From: Acholoe squamosa
Lineage: Eukaryota; Annelida; Polychaeta; Phyllodocida; Polynoidae
Length of the DNA: 64,000 nt
Reading direction: 5' to 3'
Assembly: GCA_949317995.1 (NCBI GenBank)
Contig: OX439044.1
Location: 22,454,733 to 22,518,732, forward strand
The notes below the pieces were generated by a model. That model was not told where the DNA came from, searched no databases, and was given only the letters and a program-made list of their open reading frames with translations. The translations under genes and the position numbers were made by a program. Below are positions 26,849 through 38,259 of this stretch, piece after piece. Within the stretch, counting starts at the first letter, position 1; every line of letters starts with the position of its first letter.

Positions 26849-29756
26849 CTGCAAAAGAAAAGTATGGGTGAGAAAAGTAAAACCAGAAACCACTGTATAT
26901 ATAACAGTTTGGGGCTTAATGGGCTATATTTTGCATCAAAAGGAACTAAATAAGTATTATAGATCATGTTGGAAAGTCAAAATTTTCTAAATGGCAGTGT
27001 GATGAGCTGACCTGAAATTCTTGGATATTTTACTCAACTCTCTTATGCTCTTTAGCTTTGGGCTAATTTGGGCTAATGATAATTAACAACTGTTTAAAGA
27101 TCCTAAAAGTAGACACATATATATGGTCCTTATATAAGTTTTAAAAAGTTAGGAAAATATTTAGTTTTGAAATTTTCAGGTTCAAAACTCTTCTGAAATA
27201 TATAAAATCTGTCCAGATATTTCATTTTTTCTCCCACTATGGTAACTTATCATGTCTTACGCTTTCAATAGAGGTCTCAAATATAAAAAAAAAAAACTGA
27301 CCAAGAATTAACAAAAATATCAGCATTTTATATTTCAAGGTTTTATAGAAATTCCAGTCTGCGCACACTAGACCTGCCAACCGGTCCCTAGGCATATGAT
27401 GTACAGAGCTCTCTGAGTGGCAGACGGTGTGGAGACCCCCACACTAGCGCACACCAGTACCCATTGAGAACTGATAAGATATCAAATCAATGGCAGGGTC
27501 TAGAGTAAAATGACCCACAAATTCTGATTCCTTGGGTATTTTTACCCTTGATACTGGAATATAATTGATTTTGACAGTGGAAAAGAGCCCTAAAATAGAA
27601 AATCATATTGGTTGGTTTAACAAAGTAACAGATAAGGACTCGCGGGAGTGGGTGCAGGGGTGTTATTCCTACGAGGCTAGTGCACTAATTTATATCTTGC
27701 CTTGACATTTGCCCCTGAAATGGAAATGCACAAAGCGTTTCAATTTCTCAGCAAATGTAATAGACTCTGTCTCTAAAAATATCAAGACTTGAATTATATT
27801 GTAACACAAATTATGCATTTTTGTAACCGGCTACCAAGTTAGATAGGAAAGTTATTGAAAGAGCAGACACCTACTACCACAAGTATTGTCCTCATTCACG
27901 TCCTGTCTTGTTCTTTGAGTTGTACTTTTAGAAGGAAAGATTCATCTTAGGTACTTAGTCTTAGAGGGTGAGGTATAGAGGTGCTAATCTCGGACTAAAA
28001 GAATGCTGCTAATTGATTCTGGTGATGCCATCCCAGCCCTCTACCCCCCTGGTTTGAAAACGGTAGACCGGAGTAAGCTAAGTTTTCCTGTAATCAGGTA
28101 AAAATAAACCAGTTTAAAAAAAAACAACTGGCACTGACTCAGAGATTGACACAGAACAGACTCAACACTGACAACAGTGACAGGTTGTCACCGCTGTCGA
28201 CCCCTTTCTGGGGTTCTCCGATACCCTGTGCACCAGTTTTTGAGATATATCTACCCATTTACGCCATGGAACATGGCGCACTTCTCCTGGCCTTATTTCT
28301 CCCCCAAATGACTTGAAATTTTGCCAAATGATAAGTCAATATCCGCACTTGAGAGCCATGCAATATTTTCTTTGGTATCTGAAAGCTAAATGAATCAAAA
28401 TAAGATTTTAAAAGTCCTTATGTTGTCGTTCACTGGAGCATGATCAAAACAAACATGGCAGCCCTTAAGATCGCCGCCGGTATGTTGGCAAATTTAAATC
28501 TTATGTATCTCTTTAAATAGATAGCATTCATGCTCAATTTTTTACAATTTGCTAGAGTTTGAGTGAAAGAATAATTCTCCAGCTTTCTTTAAGCCAAGAA
28601 CCATCTCTATATTATCAAACGAAGCACATGTAAACAATGCATGGGGTAGATCTACTTCCGGTTTTCTTGCACTGTCACAGAGGAAAGCAGAGATGTCAGT
28701 TGGGTACTGTCCCAAACTCTGAAAATACAATCCATGCACGTTCAAGACATGAGAATAATGGAAGTAACTAACATATTAGGCAAATATTAACTAGCCAATA
28801 GCAGAGCAGCATTATCTCAACCCATCTGACAGGCATCAGAGCGGTCAGAGCGCTGACACTAGACCCGGGCAATGGCAGTAACTATGGCAGCCCCAGTGCT
28901 AGGGGGCTGGGGAGAGTGAGGGGAAGATCGGGGAAGGGGTGAGGGGGAGGCCGGGGAGGGTTAGGGGCAGTCCAGGGCAGGGTAGGGCGGCGAGGCAGAG
29001 GCCTAGAGAAGCCAGGAGAAGGGAAAGGCTTGGTGTGGAAATCTGGGGTCTGACATCTCTGCAGTTTGGGGATAGAGTCAGCTTATCTTAGATTTTAGAT
29101 CAGCAAGCAGGGGATTTTTGGAAATTTATGAACATCTGAAAAAAGGCGGAACTCTGAAGGTCTGACATCTCTGGGAAAGTCTCAACTTGTAGGTGTGCAG
29201 AGCAGCCCAACTCAAAACATCATATGATTTGCGTTGGGTGGTCCAACTGATACCGTCCAACTAGTGACAGGGGGAAGGGGCGGGCCAAAAATGATTTAAT
29301 GTTACCCCTATATGTGACACACACGACACAACTGCTTGTAAAACAACCCTTAGATAAACAACAAACGCATTACCTACCTCTGCAATGTATATATAATTAC
29401 ATCAACATCGCATAACAAAGGAAAATTATCATTTTTATGCTTTGTGTCAAAAAATAAATGGGCGGACGACCCGGAAGCAAACAATACAGTGTCGCCTTAC
29501 AAATGTGGGGACTGAAAGTTATCATGCTGCCACGCCCACGACAATCATTTAATTATTTCTAATTCTTGCGACAGTAATAACTATAGTTTTGGTATTCCCT
29601 GCATCCAGCAGATTGATTTTCATTAACTTTCAAACGTTATGATACGAAATAGTCACCCTTATTGTATATATTATTGGATTTAAATTCTCGTGAACGGCAT
29701 GCACTGAAGGCTCAGCACGGTATTCATTAGCCGCACGCCTGCCACGCGGCGGGACA
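26849..29756. other. VPS18/TMEM101 head-to-head spacer
   Basis: No full gene is recognised. The contents are a partial copy of the hairpin repeat of 43.2-43.7 kb (27401-27446), a short ATG frame at 28455 that runs into a GTATGT donor-like site, an ETS-like ACTTCCGG at about 28654, a G-rich block (28895-29015) and an ETS-like CCGGAAG at about 29471. A VPS18 non-coding first exon and promoter probably lie here. Confidence 0.45.
28895..29015 (+). repeat. G-rich, quadruplex-prone block
   Basis: More than ten runs of three to five G occur on the plus strand with short purine-rich spacers. It is about 1.2 kb upstream of the TMEM101 start codon. Confidence 0.55.
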
Positions 29757-30044
29757 GCTGTAGTATCCCGAAAGTCGGACCATCCCAGAAGTCGGCCGGA
29801 ATTTTCAAATAATTAATATGAACTTAAACCGTTTCATAATTCTACGGCGTAGGGACAGTATCATTAGGGTTGTTGTCCTTTCAAGTTCTATGAGACGAGA
29901 GGGATGTTATCATGGTTTTTATGTTTTCAAAAAATTATTTATTTTCATTGATTTTTGTGGCCCATGAGCGATAATAGGCTTAAAACATGGATTGCGCATG
30001 CGCAGCCAACTTCTGGGATGCGCCAACTTCTGGGATACGACAGC
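29757..30044. mobile_element. 288-bp inverted-repeat element in the TMEM101 promoter region
   Basis: The 39-bp ends at 29757-29795 and 30006-30044 are inverted copies with 32 of 39 bases identical, starting GCTGT(A/C)GTATCCC. Each arm is itself two tandem versions of a CATCCCAGAAGTYGG-like unit. A perfect NRF1-type palindrome TGCGCATGCGCA (29993-30004) abuts the right arm. The right arm ends 120 bases before the TMEM101 ATG. It is probably a MITE or foldback element. Confidence 0.6.
29993..30004. promoter_or_regulatory. NRF1-type site, TMEM101 promoter
   Basis: TGCGCATGCGCA is the palindromic NRF1 consensus. It lies 161 bases upstream of the TMEM101 start codon in a locally CpG-rich patch, a common set-up for housekeeping promoters. 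Confidence 0.55.
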
Positions 30045-30164
30045 GCCACAGGCGCACCTCCTCTCTAGCTGGAGTGCGAGCACGTTCAGGTCCGGGCGCG
30101 CGCCGATGGCTGGGCGTGCCGCCTATTGAATTCCCCCCAGGCTATCAGATTGGCCGACCCAAAC

Positions 30165-32032
30165 ATGGCGTGGATAACCAAAAGTGCGGTGCGCTCTGCA
30201 TCGTTGTTTTTAGTGGCTAGATATCCTTTTATCAATGCCCTTTCATTCCTTATGTTGCTTGCTGAACGAGCGAAACGGGAGACGTAAGTATGCAACATTT
30301 TTACTCTGCTCAGAAAGTCGCAACTGACTAATTTAATATTCCAGTGTCAGTGAGTATTATAATTATTGAGGTATTAACTTAACAGGGGGGGGGGGGGGGG
30401 TTGGTAGGTTTGAGGGGGGGCATAAAAATTTCAGACCCCTCTCGAGGGCGGGGGGGTTTGGTATGCAAAATCTGGTCCATGCAAAATCTGGTCGCTGACC
30501 AGTTTTCGCATGTGACAGGGGGCTTAAAAAAATGTTTGACTCCTCTTGAGGTGGGGGGGGGGAGCTGAAAAATTTAGATAAAAAAATATGATAAAGAGGG
30601 GCGCGAACCCCCCCCCTGCTTAGAATGTTTCGTGCCCCTCTTTGACTTTGATCTGTAGTAGCACGCAGGCATTTTTTGCAAAAAAAGGGTCAATTTTTTT
30701 ATGCCCCATCCCTCAAAAGGGGTCAAAAGGTTTTACGCCCCACTCAGAGGCCAGAGAGGGGTCTGAAATTTGTAAACCCCCCCTCAAACCCACCACCCCA
30801 ACCCCTGTTTATAAATAATGACCACTCCTTAAGGCCACACCAAAAACATAAGTTGGTCTACGGATTTCCCTCTCCATATTTTCAGAAATACAATTTTTTT
30901 TTTCGTTGAAAAAAAATCTCGTCTACGGATTTCACTCGCTTCACTTTCTACAAGTTTTCTCTTTGTGATATTTGGCAATTTTTATTTTAGAGTAATTCTC
31001 TGAACATTATTTGGTGTAAATTTAAATTGAAAAATCGAGTTAACTCAGACTTTCCAAACTGCTTCACAGCCTGAAAATTTTGCTTCATCTGGTACCTCAA
31101 GGGCACTGAAGGCTGAAGCAGTCAATAATTCTGATTTCACAACCAGCGATCTAATAATGCCTTTTTTAATATAGTGTAATAACTAGGGAGTGGCCATTAT
31201 CTATCAATAGGGATGATGGTGAATTTAAGCGCGGACATACACACATTTTTTACGCCACCCTCGGGCCTCAAGAGGAGTCAATACTTTTTGTACCCCTCCC
31301 CTCCCTGCGCCAGAGGCTACTTCTTCTAGTAATTTGACCCCTTTTCGGTCCCAGGCAACCAGGGTTTTGCTCCCGAGATTGATCCCCACAGCCCCTTTTA
31401 TGTGTATTCTGGTCCCAAGCCAGAATACACTTTATTCACTAACTAAATATATGTAGGGAGACCCGGGTATTGTGGGACAGTGGATCTCGTGTCTACACAA
31501 ACTTCATAGTGTGATGATTTTATACCTAAGTAGTAAAACGAAAATATAAACCTGTTTTCAGAGGTATGGGAGCCCCCTTATTTACTCAGGGGTCTCAGAA
31601 AAAAAAAAAAAATTTGGGGGGGGTAAAAATCATGGTTTTTGACACTGTCAACTTTGAGAGGCCATAGATAAAAGAAATAATCATCCGATAACAAAAATAA
31701 AACATGCATTAGAAAGGTTAGGATGTTTCCTTTCAGATGAGACCAATAACTAGGATATCGGTGCAATAGTTATTTGTTTAGAAGGACTAAAGTGTGAAAA
31801 ATGGCAATTGTACGTCCTCAGGGAATTTGGCCCATAGAGATGAATGTATTCCCAGTTTGAATTAAATCCTGTAAGGAGTGTTCCACAGTGCACAAGTGTT
31901 CTCCGCACATATATATATATATTTATTAACATCTTCTTGATAAACATTTCAAATAAAAGTATCTCCATGTATACAAAGGTTATTACGGTTATGTTATTTT
32001 AGGGACTATAGGTGTCTTATACATACACCCAA

Positions 32033-32100
<68 letters not shown>

Positions 32101-33077
32101 ACTCCTGTGTTAAATAAAAACAACAACAAAAAACACCATGTGTATAGCAGGAGGTTTGATCCTTCTTCCCGAATAGTCAACAGCTTTTAAATTCTATCCT
32201 TTTATGCTTTTCAGATACCCGTTTATGGAGCCAAACTTGATATATGGTCATGTCATTGTGTCAATTCTCTGTGGAATCTGTATGAGTTTTAATGTAAGAA
32301 GGAAGGAGACTGCGCTGGCAACTGCTGGGCAGTTAATCTACCTAGCCTACAACTTATACGTAAATGAAAAAATGCAGTATCGAAAATGGATAACGGTACG
32401 GCTTAAGTCCTTTTTTTTTTGTATATAAATAGGTGCAAGGGTGTATGGAGACGTCCTTTCATAGAAAGCAAATAAGCATACGTGAAAAACTGATGCAATC
32501 AATTGTATGTAATTTTGTAGAAAGTTTATATTTACACATCTTAAAATTCCTAGTATATTTAATTGAACTAGAGAGTCTAATTTTAATTTTGCTTCTTTAT
32601 TCACAGATCAGGATGTCAAGTAGATTGCTTGGGACGGCAGGTATCATTATGCTGTATGCCTTTTTCACTATGCCAAAACCACGCCAGACGCAGTTACGGC
32701 GGATCGGTGAGACACTCCTAGGACTGTGGCTAGTCTGTGCCACTTACAGTTTAGTTGAGTCACGGGAAGACCGCACTGCATTTACAACCTTCCTCCCCTT
32801 TGGTGATGTGGCTGTGTATTTATGGGCCGTTGTCTTAGGCACATCCGCACTGTGCTTCTTACCTGGGATGTTTGTTTATGATATCTGCTATGTCCTCATT
32901 GTCTTCATGACCATTAGCACTGCCATGGTGGACACAAGGATAAATTACTGGACCAAACGTTGGGGTATGGACATGTGGAACCAGATTCGCGTTTTGTCTG
33001 ATCATATCACAATCATACTCGGATTGGTCATGTACTTATCATGCACCAAGCGAAAAATGCCTGAAAAGCAAGAGTGA
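30165..33077 (+). CDS. TMEM101: TMEM101, multipass membrane protein, complete, 3 exons
   Basis: Exons are 30165-30283, 32215-32395 and 32607-33077. Phases close and give 256 aa, against 257 in human TMEM101. The product starts MAWITKSAVRSASLF. It contains family blocks seen in human: LxLxAERA near residue 32, MSFxVxRR near 66-72, WI.(V/I)RM.SR around 98-106, the Y.L..S.EDR.A motif near 150, and WNQ(I/M)..L near the C-terminus. Several hydrophobic segments fit a polytopic membrane protein. Human TMEM101 came out of screens as an NF-kappa-B pathway activator; its biochemical role is unknown. The start codon sits in an AAACATGG context behind the NRF1 site. Intron 1 (about 1.9 kb) is full of repeats, whereas intron 2 is 211 bases. 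It ends in a Lys/Glu-rich tail. Confidence 0.95.
30381..30828. mobile_element. Poly-G Harbinger-like MITE, copy in TMEM101 intron 1
   Basis: It begins AACAGGGG with a 16-base G run and ends ATAAATAATGACCACTCC followed by TTAA. The family end GGGAGTGGTCATTATTTATC is seen complete at 50094. The interior has alternating G-runs and A/T blocks, and the left terminus is incomplete. It is followed at once by another repeat, starting GGCCACACCAAAAAC at 30833, that recurs at about 54352. Confidence 0.6.
31186..31325. mobile_element. Poly-G MITE fragment
   Basis: It starts GGGAGTGGCCATTATCTATC, the left terminus of the family described at 50094, and fades out after about 140 bases. It is in TMEM101 intron 1. 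Confidence 0.5.
32034..32092. repeat. (AT)n microsatellite
   Basis: About 29 uninterrupted AT dinucleotides occur in TMEM101 intron 1, 120 bases upstream of exon 2. Confidence 0.9.
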
Positions 33078-33365
33078 TGTTTCCCCAACCAGGCGTTATC
33101 ATGACTACAGTAAATTCTCTTGTATAAACCGCGGCTTATACCAGAACCCAAATGAAAATGTGGCTTATAGGCGGTTCCAAAAGTCAGGGTGCGGCTTATA
33201 TATGAGGATATATGACACTATAGAATAGTACTTAACGCTCAATTTCCAAGCCTAAAGTACAGCTTATAGCCCTCTCCTCAAGTCAGGGTGCGGCAAATAC
33301 GAGGGTGCGGCATACACGGGAGAATATACGGCACCAAATTGTCTTTCCAATAAACCTGCTATTTC
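33078..33365 (+). other. TMEM101 3' UTR with AATAAA at 33349-33354
   Basis: A canonical AATAAA lies 272 bases after the stop codon. Most of this UTR (33106-33333) is a diverged TA-MITE. Confidence 0.65.
33106..33333. mobile_element. Diverged TA-MITE inside the TMEM101 3' UTR
   Basis: It opens TACAGTAAATTCTCTTGTATAA and closes GGGAGAATATACGG. Repeated GCGGCTTATA motifs fit the CCGTAATCTCCCGCG family, but with older sequence. The right TA is CA here. It lies wholly between the stop codon and the poly(A) signal. Confidence 0.6.
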
Positions 33366-33707
33366 GATGATACATATACTAAAATATTACCAAAGCATTA
33401 TCTTGCATGACTTGAAGTCAATAGACTACACCCATTTTGGTATGATTATTCCATACGATCAAAGTTACTTGTTCATGTTCAATTAATTTATGATATGTTC
33501 ATGTCATCATAATATGATTATTGAGTGTGTAATGGCTGAGTGCTACACAAATTATGGATTCCTGCTTATAAAAGAGCAGCGATTAAGAAATTACTTGGCA
33601 AGTCATTTAGCATTTATCTCTGTAAAACCTGCAAGAAATGGCACATACGGTAATTTTTCTGTTTTTACTACGATTATACTTATACAAGATAATGTTCTTC
33701 ATAATCA

Positions 33708-33886
33708 CGGGCTTCCCTAGCCCACTTAAAAGGGTCTATTTCTCCTCTTTCCTGTCCCCTTGGATGTGTGTGGTGCACATATGCGTGGGCACTGACACAT
33801 TCCTCTGTGAAAATGTGTAATGCAGTTCTTGCCATGAATATGACCTTAGCTGTCGAAATGGTGTTAAACATCTATTACTCACTTAC
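33708..33886 (-). mobile_element. SINE-like retroposon, copy b, with 12-bp TSD
   Basis: It is flanked by TCTTCATAATCA at 33696-33707 and 33887-33898. Its minus strand matches copy a (6755-6932) over the full length, with the same GAGTAATAGATG head and CTAGGGAAG tail. It lies between the TMEM101 and TMEM167A 3' ends. Confidence 0.8.
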
Positions 33887-33999
33887 TCTTCATAATCAAA
33901 TTGAGAACTTGTACTCTGCCAATGTCACACTGTAAAAACACATTGTTTCTACCATGACTAATACACGTAACCAAAATAAACTTTTATAAACATTACCTT

Positions 34000-34465
34000 T
34001 TTTTTTATTCACAATGATATTCGTGTATTTTATCTGTACATCAAAGTTTCGAACTAATGGAAATACGAAGAATGAAGAGAAACATGCATATACTTTGTAT
34101 ATTAATTGTCTGCAGGCATGCAACACACTTATACTTATAAGAAACACATTCATGCCTCATACGACAAGATAATAGTAACGTCCGTCTTTACAAACTTTGC
34201 TTAGCATTTTCAACATTGCGTTCATTCTCTCCACGGCCTCCTTATATGTGTCCACACGTACAAATCTACCCCATCTTGGATTCTGTACATATGCTATTGT
34301 ATATACAATATGATAAATATAATATTTAATAATCTATGTATATGAACGACATCTCCAGAAAGGTTCGTAGAAGAAGGGCATGTCATGCCTCGCCGTCTTC
34401 TCTTTAACCATTTATAGTGCTTTCTGAGAGATGGCTGCAGTTTGTAGCTCAATCCAGTGCAACAA
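34000..34465 (-). other. TMEM167A 3' UTR
   Basis: From the stop at 34466 the minus strand runs to an AATAAA (plus TTTATT) at about 34000-34010. No other feature is visible. Confidence 0.4.
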
Positions 34466-35586
34466 CTAGGACAGGAACAGAATGCTGAACGCCATCCCGA
34501 TGCAGCATAATGCTACATAGGGACTCTTTCGCTCACCTAATAAAAAAAGGGAACGACAACATTCAATTACACTGTCACATTGTTCTGTAGTGAATAACCT
34601 TCCTATTTTCATCTATAGACAACTGCCTCACAAATATTATAAAATGCAGTGGAATATGTTGACAATTTCTCGGGGGGGGGGGGAGTGGTAAAGACTAGAC
34701 CCAAGACGTTTTCTGTGAAATCTCTTTTATCAGTCTTCTGGTATTTACTCTTAACTTTAGTAATGATATCGCTGATTCCTTACCTATTCGTGCACACTTC
34801 CAGAATATTCCAAGCATTCTGAAAGGCAATGGTATAACCATGAATAAACGCATGATAATTTCTATACCATTCTAAGGTAACGGGATCCTTAGTGGGGAGG
34901 CCATTGTTTGATCTGCTACTATAAGTATTATTCGGACCAATTGTTACGTAATGTCCCCAAAAAAATTGCACTGACTGAAGGGAATTCTGTCTTTGGTTAA
35001 TAATGAATCCCACTAGGTTAGGAAATCATTACTGGTAATTCAGAATGGCAGCTTGGTAAAGAAAAACAAACGGATTATCAAGATTATCTTTATTTGGAAA
35101 TACACCATGTCACCTTTTACGTGGGACAGTGGGATACGAATAGATTTGCGTTACAGAATTTTAGGAATAACTTACCCTTCTTTGTTTTTGTCCAACATAC
35201 GAGGTGCAATAGACCTTATATAAGCACATGTGCAGATGAGTAGTAGGACTACGGTCAGCAAACTTTGAAAGTTGAAGATAGCAGACTGCAATTATACACA
35301 AAGTTAATTAGTGATGAGGCATAGTAATTCGCACCTGCATCCCCCCCTCTGCCAACATGTACATTTTTACCAATGAATGTACTTCTGTAAAAAGCATCAA
35401 TTGATAAACTGCAGCTGCACCTTTTAGGATTGCACCTTAATCTATACAATATAGGACAGCATTTTACAATGCAAGTAACCCGAAAGGGCACTTAATCTCT
35501 TCTTTTAGGCCCCTTCTGATACTAACCTCATGTTTTCTTTCAGCGTTATCACTGTCAATGGTTAAGCCTATGGAGAATGCATCCAT
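34466..35586 (-). CDS. TMEM167A: TMEM167A (Kish), small secretory-pathway membrane protein; 5' end ambiguous
   Basis: Exons (minus) are 35285-35176, 34818-34784 and 34536-34466, joined in phase, plus an upstream exon 35586-35527. The body starts [19 protein letters not shown] and ends [12 protein letters not shown]...SILFLS, nearly identical to human Kish-A. Kish proteins are short Golgi/early secretory proteins needed for constitutive secretion in flies. Two membrane helices fit the family. In most animals the protein starts MSAIF, with the Met codon ending the first exon. Here the exon at 35586-35527 reads open from an ATG behind an in-frame stop, and joins in frame to add 20 residues (MDAFSIG...). 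Either this is a real N-terminal extension or a separate first exon supplies ATG; I see no good ATG|GT donor nearby. The gene is certain, its start is not. Confidence 0.93.
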
Positions 35587-35699
35587 TATCGCTCGTATGT
35601 TTCATTGGCAAATAACTCCTCTCCTGGCGATTTAAGCATTGCACAATACCAGCAGGTCTAGAACAATGATCCATATTAACCATAAAAAAACATGAGACA

Positions 35700-35810
35700 G
35701 TGTAATTCTCCTCCATTTTGTTATAATCCAGCAGTTTCGATGGCACCGTGAGTCGATCGTCTCGCTGTCCGCCATTTTGGATTTTGGTTCTATTTGCGCA
35801 TGCCCGACCC
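35700..35810 (-). promoter_or_regulatory. TMEM167A promoter-proximal region with YY1-type motif
   Basis: On the minus strand CCAAAATGGCGGAC (plus 35767-35780) matches the ATGGCGGC-type YY1 motif often found just downstream of housekeeping start sites. It implies a TMEM167A transcription start near 35.8 kb. The ATG in the motif opens a short upstream frame. Confidence 0.45.
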
Positions 35811-35901
35811 AATTTCCATGGGGATTTGGGTCAATTTGCACGGCTTTGTGATGCAAATTAACGACAGGGCGAACTTGTAATTTTTTTAATGTTTTTAATA
35901 A

Positions 35902-36329
35902 TACAGTAAAATTCCGTTATAACAAACTACTAGGGAACAGCAGAAAAATTCGTTATAAACGTATTTCGTTGTATCCAAACAAAGTAATTGTGGGCAGAGA
36001 TGTCCTAAAACAGGGCCCAACACCTCTTTGAACCCACCTACTGCCGCACAGGTGACATAGGGGTGGGCAGAGATGTCCTAAAACAGGGCCCAACACCTCT
36101 TTGAACCCCTTATACTGCTGCACAGGTGATATGGGGGTAAGTAGAGATGCATTGAAACCACTCTATAGCCAAAAGAAATTTGTTGTAAACGAATACAATC
36201 ATGTAAAGTTCAATATAAAGGGATTAATTTACTATAGAAATGTATGGAGTTAAATTGGGACATTGCAATTTGTTTGCTATAAACGAAAATTCGTTGTAAC
36301 AGGATTCGTTGTAGCGGAATTTCACTGTA
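35902..36329. mobile_element. 428-bp TA-flanked MITE (CAGTRAAATTCCGYTAYAAC ends) between TMEM167A and XRCC4
   Basis: The left end TACAGTAAAATTCCGTTATA and the right end reverse complement TACAGTGAAATTCCGCTACA are near-perfect TIRs with TA on both sides, as in Tc1/mariner-type MITEs. The interior holds a tandem duplication of about 72 bp (35990-36140) containing GGGCAGAGATGTCC. Its position splits the presumed shared promoter. Confidence 0.75.
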
Positions 36330-36429
36330 CATATCGATTCAAATCATATACTTGGCAATTATTTATCACATTTCTATAAAATAATTTACAAAAAATCGAT
36401 ATCCACCATGTTTGTGCCGAAATTACGAC

Positions 36430-36686
36430 ATCTCGCGTGCGCACGAGACGAATGACGGCAAATTCATCAACGTTGGATCAATTTTTTTTACCCAAAATGC
36501 AAAGGTCCACACCACGTCAGTCCAAAAACACGGGAAAGTTGATTATTCGCACCTCCTATGGGGCCTTGAGCATTGGAGACACAACCATCTTAACTGCAAT
36601 GGAGGACTATGCACCCCTACCCTTACCTGTTTTGATAACGATTCTAGCTAATCTGCTGCACATAAGAATACAATCTCTGTATCAAG
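36430..36686 (+). other. Candidate XRCC4 5' exon (CpG-containing)
   Basis: A CpG-containing patch (TCGCGTGCGCACGAGACG near 36432) is followed by an open frame to a good donor, CAAG|GTAAGC, at 36686/36687. In human XRCC4 is the head-to-head neighbour of TMEM167A, so its first exon is expected here. Joined to the acceptor at 52889/52890 the frame continues into XRCC4 without a stop, which has a one-in-three chance of being accidental. It needs transcript support. Confidence 0.35.
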
Positions 36687-37005
36687 GTAAGCCTAACATA
36701 TTTAACTATTGTTTTATTAGCAAGATTATAAAACAAATGTTTGATTTTACCCATATTTTGCCAAAAAGAAATTTGTTTGTCTCTTCGTTTTTTCAACCGG
36801 AAGTAGGCACTGAAAATGACCTAGTTTTACCCGGTTCTAATAATAAGGATAGTGTTCTATCTATTAGAGTCTAGACCCATATCCAGTGGGTCCGCCATTT
36901 TGAATATCATTGGTGAGGTAAAACCCATGGGTAAGACATGACAGATACCTTGTTACTGGGTATCACCCACTTCTAGGGACGTACTGGCCCCATCTTATCC
37001 TTAGG

Positions 37006-37230
37006 GTGCGGTCATAATTTATCTATGGGAGGGTGGTGAGGTTTTGCGGAAATGTTGTGTGCCCCCCTTGACGGCAGCCAAAATTTTTGCGCCCTGCCCC
37101 CCTTGAAAGTTTTTGTGCACTCTTTGATCTTTAACGGCCTTTTTGTTAAATTTCTTATGCCCATCCCCCCGCCCCCCCCCCCTTCATGAGGGGTCAAAAG
37201 TTTTTACCTACCGCCTCAGGAGGTGCAAAC
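37006..37230. mobile_element. Poly-G MITE, degraded copy
   Basis: It has the family pattern of C-runs alternating with TTTTTGCGCCC-like blocks, and begins near GGTCATAATTTATCTATGGG. The right terminus is lost. Confidence 0.45.
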
Positions 37231-38259
37231 GTTTTTACAATCCCTCTGTTGTGGAAAATTCCCTTATCAGTGCATGTGGTGGAAAACAGCTCCAGTCCCC
37301 CTTTTAGCCAAATGAATACAGGGGTAGACACTAACACTGGCCCGGTGGCCAATGGCCAGTAGTTTTGGCTGCGGGCCAGTGATTATTTCTAGATTTCCTA
37401 TGAAATTGGCCATGTGGCCAGCAGGATATTTGAAAAATACATTGCTCTATACTAGACTACTGGCCCGGGTGGCCAAAGGTCCAAAATATTAGTGTCTGCC
37501 CCTGAATAATACCACCAAAGTCCCCAATATTTTCCCAAAAATACACCTTATAGGGTTGGCCAAAGTATTGAAGGTGGCCCATATACATGTTTTTTTTCCC
37601 CCGCCTAAGGGTTTCTCAACCAACTCTATGCAGTTTAGAGGGTGGGTGAGGGGTAGGAGCTTGGGACAGTTCAGAGCTTACACCCCCTTCCCCGCCTCGC
37701 TGTGTTTGTTTCACATACAAGCCGTGGGCATGGCTTATTTGCGAGTCTTTACCGAATTAGTGAGTGGGTGTCCACTGTTGTTGACTGCCTGTCACGTCTG
37801 CCCTTATCTCTTTATCTGTTTTATCGGATGATCAAAACACACTCATACGACTTTAGACACTTATTCAACAGCATACAACATAATCACATTTCCTACATCG
37901 GTTATGCCTCAGTGTGTATTATAAGATCATGACATTAATTGTTAACAACAAATCTTTTGAGACAATGAAGCATTTTTTATGCCGGCAAAATGATTACCCG
38001 GTATAGGTCCAGCAGAAACCATCAGACTGCGGGACCAAATGTCTGGCTGTGGTCTTTAACTATTGGGCGACAAATCAGCTTTAATGGCTTTCAAATCGGA
38101 CCATTATTAAGGTTTCTACAGTGTAAAACAAAAATCTTGAACATTTTGTGGATTTTTCCTCAGGAATTTATAAATCCTAATGAGTTAAATGAAAATAGAA
38201 TGCATATATTTCCCTTAAAAGAAAGATTGAACGTGTGATATATATCATATATGGCCCAG

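Noticed and set aside
36412-36651. Second overlapping frame (79 codons) in the candidate XRCC4 5' exon
   Set aside because: It ends at a stop before the donor; only the other frame stays open through the splice site.
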